A stretch of DNA of 64,000 nt from Hydractinia symbiolongicarpus (lineage: Eukaryota > Cnidaria > Hydrozoa > Anthoathecata > Hydractiniidae): positions 13,702,001 through 13,766,000 of the forward strand of contig NC_079884.1 of NCBI RefSeq assembly GCF_029227915.1. The letters are read 5' to 3'. Position 1 is the stretch's first letter. Each line of letters begins with the position of its first letter. The position numbers and the translations under genes are program-made. Below the pieces are notes generated by a model, which was given only the letters and a program-made list of their open reading frames with translations, ran no database searches and had not been told where the DNA came from. This document shows positions 56,556 through 64,000 of the stretch, piece by piece.

Positions 56556-57125
56556 GTGAAAATGTCTTCGAAATCGTCAAATTATCGTAGAAATCCATTC
56601 AAAACTTCAAGAAAAAAAAGGAAAAATAAACAATGGAAATTTGATTCCGAGAAACGAAAAGAGGCAAAGGTATTGGACAAAGGATCTTGGTATGATCAAG
56701 ATAAATTACTGCGAGAACAAGGGATCCAAGTTAATTTTGAAAATGAAAACAAAGCTTCTGTCAGTCAAAGCAAAATTGGAAGTTGAATTCAGCTCGTCTG
56801 ACGAAGAAGAAAAATCAGAAAGTGAAATCGAGGTTATGGATGATGAACAATTTTCCTAGGCTGTTCATCACTGGATAATATCAATCGAAGCCTTGGAAAA
56901 TTACTTAAGCGATGTTGCTGTGTGTAAGATGTACCATGATAAATTGAAGGTTCGTGAAGAAAAATCTTTCAGAGCGGGACTGGGTACGAAGTTTCATTTC
57001 ATTTGTGTGAACAAACATTGTATTAGTTTAGTCTCGAGTAAGGGATTTTACACAACTGAGAAATCTGGTTATACCTATGACATCAACAGACAAAGCGTAA
57101 TTGGTGCAAGAGTTATTGGAAAAGG
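56556..57125 (+). pseudogene. Mutator-like transposase N-terminal relic
   Basis: A frame opens at 56556 with a basic N-terminus (SRKKRKNKQWKFD). It changes frame near 56780 into an acidic Ser/Glu patch (FSSSDEEEKSESE), then changes frame again at about 56890. There VREEKSFRAGLGTKFHFICV is followed by YDINRQSVIGARVIGKGR. The order of a short leader, an acidic patch, a zinc-ribbon-like strand and a (D/E)INRRSV...A.R.IGKG block is the N-terminal signature I associate with the insect and cnidarian Mutator-like transposase family. It breaks off at about 57125, before the catalytic part. Confidence 0.55.
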
Positions 57126-57574
57126 TAGAAATGTTTCCCTCGCTGTTTTTTTTTCTGCAGTGTTTTATTTGCTTTATTACATTTCCTGTTTTTGAACATT
57201 TATATGCATATTATACCCTCAAACCCCTTGACGTGAGAAAAAATATCATCATATTAGAAACAAATGCTTTGAGAATTATTAATTTTGTTTTATTATGACA
57301 GGGGGCATTCGTATGCACAAAAAATGTTGAATAAGAGTTCTGCAAGTTCACTTTAAATAACTAATAAATAATTAAATATTCTTTTTTCAATTTCTTGTAA
57401 ACAATCAGAGATCGAAAGAAAAAACTTCGTTAACGAATATCTGTGAAATTTTCGGTTGCCTACTCTTCTTAAAAGGGATCTGTCTCAAAAATACATCAGA
57501 TGACGTCATGAAACTTTACGTAACACTTACACAATTTCTCATTTGCATCATGAGAAATTGTAGAGTGAACTTTT

Positions 57575-57960
57575 TTTAATAAATGTTAATGATTTGCCTT
57601 ATGCATCGACACTTATAAACTTTATTCTTTTTGCAGATGATACTAACTTATTCTACGCTCACAAAGATATAAAAACACTCTTTACTATGGTAAACAAAGA
57701 ACTGAGTAGTATTAATGAATGGTTTATAAAGCAAACACACTGTCCCTAACTGTAAATAAAACAAAATATACGCTATTCTGCAAAAAGTCTAAATCTTGCT
57801 TGCCATTGAAACTTCCAGATATATGTATAAATGAAATTAGCATAAAAAGGGAAAGCTCTTTAAATTTTTTAGGTGTTCTTATTGACGAAAACCTGTCTTG
57901 GAAAAGCCATATACAAACAGTAGAGAATAAGATTTCTCATTTGCATCATGAAAAATTGTA
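57575..57960 (+). pseudogene. LINE reverse transcriptase fragment
   Basis: The frames read NVNDLPYASTLINFILFADDTNLFY (the FADD catalytic box, about 57585-57660), then INEWF, LTVNKTKYTLFCK, and LNFLGVLIDENLSWKSHI to about 57930. These are consecutive palm/thumb blocks of a jockey/CR1-type reverse transcriptase. A frame change near 57720 and the loss of both ends make it dead. Confidence 0.85.
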
Positions 57961-58820
57961 CTACTCTGAGAAACTTCAAAAGTGAACTTATAAGTTGTAA
58001 AACTCAAGCTGAAAATCGTTTTGTAGTGGCTCGTGTTTCATCCTCGTACAAAAAAAAAACACTACAGGCCCAGGCATCGAGGTTGTTGGTTGAAGTATAA
58101 GATTACAGGTCAGCAACACTTTCATGACTCTCTCAGGGCTGAACACAAAAGTATGTTTCTAATACAAAAAATATTTGCGTTCATAAATGTTGTTATGAAG
58201 TACTATCCCCTCTAACTAAAACTCTGTTTAAAGCTTACCTTCCTCATTGTCTTGTTAACCAAAACCAATGAATATTTTAAAGCTGTTATATTTTCTATTT
58301 ATAAGTTATATTTTATATATCCTAAAGCATTACGCAATCTAAAATTTTATTGGCTCTCAAATTATTTACTGGAACTGCCATTGGTCGAGTCAGTTCACTT
58401 AATCTCTCATTGGATGAATTTAGTTGTTCTCTTGAATTCTTAGAAACGCTTTGTTATTTGTTATTACACGTTGCAAGTATTTTGAACTTTTTTTTATGTA
58501 GGATAACGGAAGCAATTTTTGTTTTGGTTCTTATTTTACCGTGATAACAAATAACGAATTATTTTAATTCTTTCCCCACTTTATCAACTGTATGATGTCT
58601 TCTTTCTCAGGCAGTCTTTACATCAAATTTAGTTCGAGGACTGAATTTTTTATTTTGCTCTCTTGTCTAGTTTACGTGATTGTGGGAGAAATGGAACTCA
58701 GTTTGGTGTTAAATTCATGTTGGTCAAATGACCGAAATGAAATTTTATTTCAACCTCAAAATATTTACCAGAAATGAATATATTGCGCATGTTTACAAAG
58801 TTATGTGCAGTTTGTGAAGC
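57961..58820. other. Spacer, possible further LINE debris
   Basis: AT-rich, short frames only. The position suggests degraded continuation of the adjacent LINE, but no block could be recognised. Confidence 0.3.
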
Positions 58821-58867
58821 TGTCAACTTCGATCCCAGTGCATTTTGTCTTGTCGATAAGTTGATCT

Positions 58868-58918
58868 CTGTAATAACGGCTCATGGACCACAAGACCCTG
58901 GGGACGAGGTTGTGAAGC
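58868..58918. repeat. Right half of the AACCTCGTCCC hairpin MITE family
   Basis: CTGTAATAACGGCTCATGGA and CCCTGGGGACGAGGTTG match the right half of the element at 12649-12775. Confidence 0.5.
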
Positions 58919-59036
58919 TTTGATGTCAAAACAGTAAACACGAATTTCCTTGCGGTTTGAAATCTTATTTCGAACCCATGTTAAGGCTACCTTTAATTTT
59001 GACAATTCGACAATGAACATCTGCTTAGTCTACAAC

Positions 59037-59110
59037 CTCGACCCCGCGGCATCTTGTATTTTTTAGACACAGGAATAGCATATGTTCGGACTCCCGGGGA
59101 CGAGGTGGCT
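59037..59110. mobile_element. Small hairpin MITE (AACCTCGTCCC family)
   Basis: AACCTCGACCCC at the left and CCCGGGGACGAGGTGG at the right face each other about 70 bp apart, with the family's typical ends. Confidence 0.45.
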
Positions 59111-59910
59111 TATTCTGATGCATGATTAGTATTTGAGAAATCAGATTCATATCGCCAGCCACGTAGTTTACGAGCTGGGTGGCGAAACCCTTGAGACGTG
59201 TTCATATCTTCCACATTTATGTGGAGGCTGAATTTATTGCTGACAAAGCAAAACAAAAAAAACTTGCAAAACATGGGTGTGTTGAAAAGGAAAGAAAAAA
59301 CATTTTTTCAAAATTTGAGATAATTCAAGTTAATATATCATTTAGAACAGTGCAATGCATGTCAGGACTTCATAGCAGAGAAATACTAAACCAGATAAAC
59401 GGCTAAAGTCATTTGAAATAAAAGTATATAAACGTGTTTTGTTATTGTTGGAAATTCAACCCCCGATAGTAAACTCAGCAAGGTAAGAAAAACTTTAAGA
59501 GTCGACAGGAACATGAGGTCTTCAAAAAGAAAAAATAACGAGCTTTATAATTTGCTGGTCTTGAACGATTTTTTTTATACTTCCGAAGACGCAACCAAAT
59601 TTCCTTTCCATTATTGTACATGATCTACTTTTAAAGCCTTTTTGTGAATCATTTTCTTATAAAAAAGATGTAGAGAAGTTAAAGTTTGTGGAAGTGCACC
59701 TTTCCGTTAAAAATACCACAAGAAGTAGAGACATAGTCGCAATGTTTACAATCATAAATCCATCAAAAAATAAAATTGAAAAACAATGCCCTTTATTTTG
59801 GCTTAAGTTTATTATTCTCCAGATATCCCGATTAACCGGCACCGAGCTTCAAATGGCCGGTTTAACTTGTGTTAACGTACATATAAACTCCAGTCGATTC
59901 TCAGTACCCG

Positions 59911-62900
59911 TCAAGAGAGACTTCCACCAAAGGAAAAGTTGTTAGGAACGGTAGGGGCTTGAAAGGTATATCCACCTTGCTCTTCGATTTTTCTTGATGC
60001 TATAAATAAACAACTCAAAATTACTATTCTTAACCCCGATAATTCTAGAGACCATAAATACATTGGAAAAACCTCAACAAAGAAACATATCAACGAGAAA
60101 CTGTTAACATAGTGGTACTGGTACAAAATTTTCTATTCTTTGTCATAATTTACTTCATATAAATGCATGTGTTTGAAACAAATTTTATATTACAGTAATG
60201 GCTTCAACAGTGGAGGCATTTTGGAAGTGAGGCTACTTTGGAAGTGAGGCTGCTTAATAAGGGTGTACTTAATATTAATAAAATAGCAACTTCAAAAACC
60301 ACGATTCAAAAACATTTTCAATATCACAAGAACTGCAGTAAAAAAACTGCAGTAAAAAAGTGAAAATTAAATTAACGTTCAAACGTTGACATACATTGCT
60401 TGGACGAAATGGTTGTGGCTGTCAGTCAGCTAGGATAGCTACTACTGATATAATGAAAAAATGGGAGCGTTACCACAGAATATGTTTTTCCTCAAAAAAA
60501 AAGCATCAACCCAGGTAAACCACAGGGGCTTTTTTGAAACTGATGGAAAAAGCTTGAATTGAAAGAAGGGGGTTTCATCCAGTATTTGCAGCACTTGACG
60601 AAAAATAAAATCGTAGCATTGTAGGATTTTCAGTCCAGAAAAGACTTAACCTTAAGGTCATAACGTCGACATCAATCGATGATATGCTAGACATAAACAT
60701 ATCGCACAGATGTAAATAAGACATGTTACGACACATACCCAGTTTTTGCTGATTTCTAATTCCATTATTGATGACTGATTGTACAGCATGTTTTTGTTCT
60801 TCCGTCAAAGTTTGTGTCATCATCGCAAACATATGTGCGTCGTTGTGTTGAAGTGCTAAAAGCAAGGACAGTAAGGTTAACGAAACCTTGCACCTATGCC
60901 GGTCTATATTATATGCCGACCTTTAGTCCTTACCGGCTAACGTAATCAGGGCTAACAAGCCGGTCGTGTTTGAAAATAATAAGCAACACTTCAAAATCTT
61001 AGACATAATAATAAATTTTTCGGTTCCAGTTATTTACAGTAAATCCGAAAATAGGTAGTAATTTGTCGTAAATGTTTTGTACATTGCATGACCACGAGGT
61101 CCACTCAATGTTAACTCCTTACTTTCCTGACATTTTTTAAAATACATGACATGATTTTCAGGCTATTTTAGAACGAAATTTTACAATTATTGGAACCTTA
61201 GATTACCCCAAAGATCGCCTTTGTAAAATTACAAGCATATTAAAGACTGCAAAAAACCAATTCTGAAATTTTATCTTTGCCAATACTTAGAAAAATGAAA
61301 ATAGTTCTGACTGACCATTCAAATCTACTTAGAAACCAAGAAAATTGCTCATATTCTTGACTTTTTTTCTGATATTTTGTCAATATTGCAACACGAAAAT
61401 TTCGTTCATTGCTATTTTTTTTTTCATCCGTTAACATGTATACAAATTTCGTTTTGACTGGAAACGTGAAATATTTCTGGAATTTAAATAGTTTTGAACA
61501 AATTTTAGCGCGAATGCATTTATAACATAACATTTATAACCTACTTTTTTTCTGGGAATTCAAGAAATCTAACTTAATATTAAAATTATTATTCCAGACA
61601 TTTTTATCACGATGAACAAACACAGTTCATTCGAACAAATTTTTATTTTAAGCACAACATTGTATTCTTAAGGATCGCATGTTCTTAGAATTGAAGTTAA
61701 AATTCTAAGAAGAATGTAAGTGTCCAATAACGAAATTAGCATATTGGCATTTATATATAATTCGCACAAACGTGAGAATAATCATAAAATTCTATTATTT
61801 CACAATGGAGGACAGATTTCAATGACTCTTGACCTAATTGCAGGGATGTCATCCTTAAGAATAGCTTCCGGTAAACATTTTTGTCATATTTCAGATATCA
61901 CCACCAGCAACTTTCTCATGACACAATATAGGAATCATGATGAGTTCTTAGAATTTGTAAGGTGATATGTTGGATTTTCAAAAAAGTAACATTCATTCGT
62001 ATACAAAGATCTACATAATGCGATTAGTTCAAGTGTACCGTTCACACAACAATAAATTCTTTAAATACCACCTTATGAACTACTTGCAAAACAGCCACGT
62101 TAGCATTCTTAATTACGGCTGTGACAAGTCTGAGCAAGTGTTGAAGCCTATTTTCCTGCCATGGCTTGCAATGAATGAATGAATAAATGAGTCGATTGCG
62201 CATTTCTGATTCACTTAAATGTACTATTTTGCCGGTTAATACATGTTTAATAGGCATTTAATACAAATGAACAACTTCAGGAAACACGAGTAAGTTGAAA
62301 ACAAAAATTCTCTCTTTGAATATACATTTACACGTTTTAAAGACACCCCTTTTATATGATTGCATTCGCGTTTTATTTGAAATTTTGCACATTAATGCTG
62401 ACATCAGCAAAAACATTTTGTACAGGAACACGAACGCCAAATGAACTTGGATCTAAAAGCTTGGTTAAGGCTCTGCTCTAAACTTTTGCAAGGCTATTAG
62501 CCCGAAAACCACAAGAATTCAGAATTCCCAGGTAAATGAGGACTTACAACTGACAATGAAAACTTGTCTACTTCCACATGACACCGTAGCTAGGTATCTG
62601 CAGAGACTTATAAAAATGATATTGAAAAATATGAAAGTGACCCTAAAGTTATAACAAAATCCAAAATTTCCCGATCATATATTAAAGAAGAACTACTTTG
62701 CTTGCCAGACAAAGTAGTTAGTGATAAGCAAGTGGTTCTTGCTTATCACTAACTTGCTCAATATGAATTAAACGGACGGACCGTCATGATCAAAGGTCCG
62801 ATTGGGGTGAAACATTCTTTGTTGAGAATAGAAAATACGGATGTGCCATGATAAAGATTCACTTATGTTTCCCGATCTTCCCTGTTTCGCTGACAATCCT

Positions 62901-63704
62901 AATCGGATACAAACAAAACAAAGGACAAATAAACAATACGCTACCTTCGAAAGCCTCTTTGAATGTTATGTACTCATCTACATATGGATTGTCATCGATA
63001 GGTGTAGTGAAGATTTCCAACTCGCTTCCCCAATCGTCGTCATCAATAAAATCATGAAGTCTCGATTGCTATTAAATAAAACTGTAGTGAGTGCACTACA
63101 TGTCCTTGGGAAATCAAGAAAAACATATTGTAGTGAGGATACTGAGCAAAATACATAACGTGGAACAGGGTGGATACACCTTCTGTAAAATAACGTAAAG
63201 TCTTTTATTTTAAAAGAAAAATCAATTAAAGTCTACACAAATTTTAAGATTAGAAAAAATGTCCGACAAAATCGTATAATATATCCGGGTTTTTTGAAAA
63301 GGAATCATAAATAATCTTTTGTCTTCATGTATCAAATTTGAATAATTCTGCTTTCCGTATTGCTGACTTTAAAGGAATTACACATTTTTCTACATATTCT
63401 AACCCTTTAAAATGCTCTATTTATCTTCAAAATTTTCAGGAATTTAAACAAGTCTCCTAAAATGATAAGTCCTTCGATATCCTCAAATACAAGAAGGAAA
63501 TTTCGAACCTTCTTTTGTAACGATTCCAAATACTGCGTTCCTTCCTCGTCATATTCATCATCGGAATCTTCCAGCTCTTCTAAACAAATCAAAAACACTC
63601 CCTTTAGTTGCGATGTCAAATTAGGAAGTACAAAAAGTAACGAGCGGTTAGTTACCAACCTTCTTCAGGTTTTGTGTCTTCTTCGATAACTTCTTTCTCC
63701 ATTT
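59911..63704 (-). CDS. IPO7: Importin-7/8, 3' five exons (gene continues past right edge)
   Basis: C-terminal part of a karyopherin-beta nuclear import receptor that binds Ran-GTP and carries ribosomal proteins, histone H1 and SMADs. Exons: 63660-63704, 63509-63579, 62945-63068, 60739-60855, 59911-59999; all junction phases agree. The visible order is an acidic loop (EELEDSDDEYDEEG), then TQYLESLQKK, then a second acidic stretch with DDNPYVDEYITFKEAFE, a helix MTQTLTEEQKHAVQSVI, and the end RKIEEQGGYTFQAPTVPNN to SLS. The last motif closely parallels the IPO7/IPO8 C-terminus (K/R...GGY.F..P..P..F.FGG). The donor after 63509 (GTTCGA) is weak, but the phase and protein match support it. The N-terminal HEAT repeats lie beyond the window. 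Confidence 0.88.
60856..62944 (-). other. Importin-7/8 intron (2.1 kb)
   Basis: Apart from the 62716-62754 hairpin no bounded element or coding region was recognised; open frames in both orientations are short. Confidence 0.55.
62716..62754. repeat. Perfect 17-bp inverted repeat, 5-nt loop
   Basis: AGTTAGTGATAAGCAAG and its exact complement surround TGGTT, within an importin-7/8 intron. Confidence 0.9.
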
Positions 63705-63784
63705 CTGTAAAAAAAACCTAGTCATTTACTAGTCGTTATCCCGTAGAGAATTTACTAAAATTCTTCGTGGCTGCTCTCGACTAC

Positions 63785-63785
<1 letters not shown>

Positions 63786-63818
<33 letters not shown>

Positions 63819-63839
63819 AACAAACAGGCAAACAGACAG
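63786..63839. repeat. CAGA/CAAA tetranucleotide tract
   Basis: About 12 imperfect CAGA and CAAA units in the flank of the most upstream visible importin-7/8 exon. Confidence 0.93.
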
Positions 63840-64000
63840 CGAGCTTCATATGATAAATTAAAGACTAAGCTGAAAGTAAGTATAAATGCACATATTACAA
63901 AAATACATTTTTTAAAACAACTTTATGAGTAAAAAACTTTCTGAATTTATTTTTGCCTTATGTTTTCCCTAAAGCAAAAATAAATTGATATTTTCCAGGT

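Noticed and set aside
59179-59945. Plus-strand frames of 75 and 85 codons downstream of importin-7/8
   Set aside because: Low-complexity Lys-rich composition and no recognisable motif; probably 3' flank.

Overview
This window reads as nuclear DNA of a cnidarian, most likely a hydrozoan. That is an inference from four things: AT-rich, intron-dense sequence; animal-specific genes (tetraspanin, procollagen galactosyltransferase, ZNFX1, importin-7/8); a dense load of small inverted-repeat transposons, tRNA-derived SINEs and LINE relics; and 3' splice-site-like sequence just upstream of several start codons, as expected where spliced-leader trans-splicing occurs. No species-level marker was identified. 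Exon models were assembled by hand from GT..AG junctions; all the multi-exon genes close in phase across every junction.

Layout, left to right. 1-3.1 kb: a cluster of decayed, intronless genes on both strands that resembles part of a Polinton/virus-like integrated element. 6.4-9.0 kb: a complete six-exon tetraspanin (+). 9-21.9 kb: no host gene recognised, but several nested mobile elements: a 618-bp iterated MITE, a tRNA-SINE split by another 618-bp TA-flanked element, a SANT/Myb-like relic, and a 2.85-kb TIR-bounded element containing a LINE fragment and a 52-bp minisatellite. 22.0-25.1 kb: MBF1/EDF1 (+) with a candidate alternative last exon. 25.2-26.8 kb: two MITEs. 28.1-28.8 kb: an unrecognised single-exon type II membrane protein (+). 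30.0-37.8 kb: a complete 13-exon procollagen galactosyltransferase (-). Only 290 bp separates its start codon from that of a divergent three-exon ankyrin/HSP70-lid protein resembling ANKRD45 (38.1-41.0 kb, +). 43.4-54.6 kb: a five-exon ZNFX1 helicase/NFX1-zinc-finger gene (-), whose 3.8-kb first intron is filled with two RTE-like LINE pieces and a Helitron-like 3' end. 55-59 kb: a SINE, a Mutator-like transposase relic and a second LINE relic. 59.9-63.7 kb: the last five exons of an importin-7/8 gene (-), which runs off the right edge.

The host genes are ordinary single-copy housekeeping or immune genes and do not look like one pathway. The functional links visible are the shared promoter interval of the collagen galactosyltransferase and the ankyrin/HSP70-lid gene, and ZNFX1 as a known antiviral RNA-surveillance helicase. 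No CRISPR array, operon-like system or clearly novel multi-gene machinery was seen. The most distinctive items are the nested TE with its own internal empty-site control, the iterated MITE, the TIR-bounded LINE-containing element, the alternative MBF1 C-terminus and the decayed virus-like cluster.
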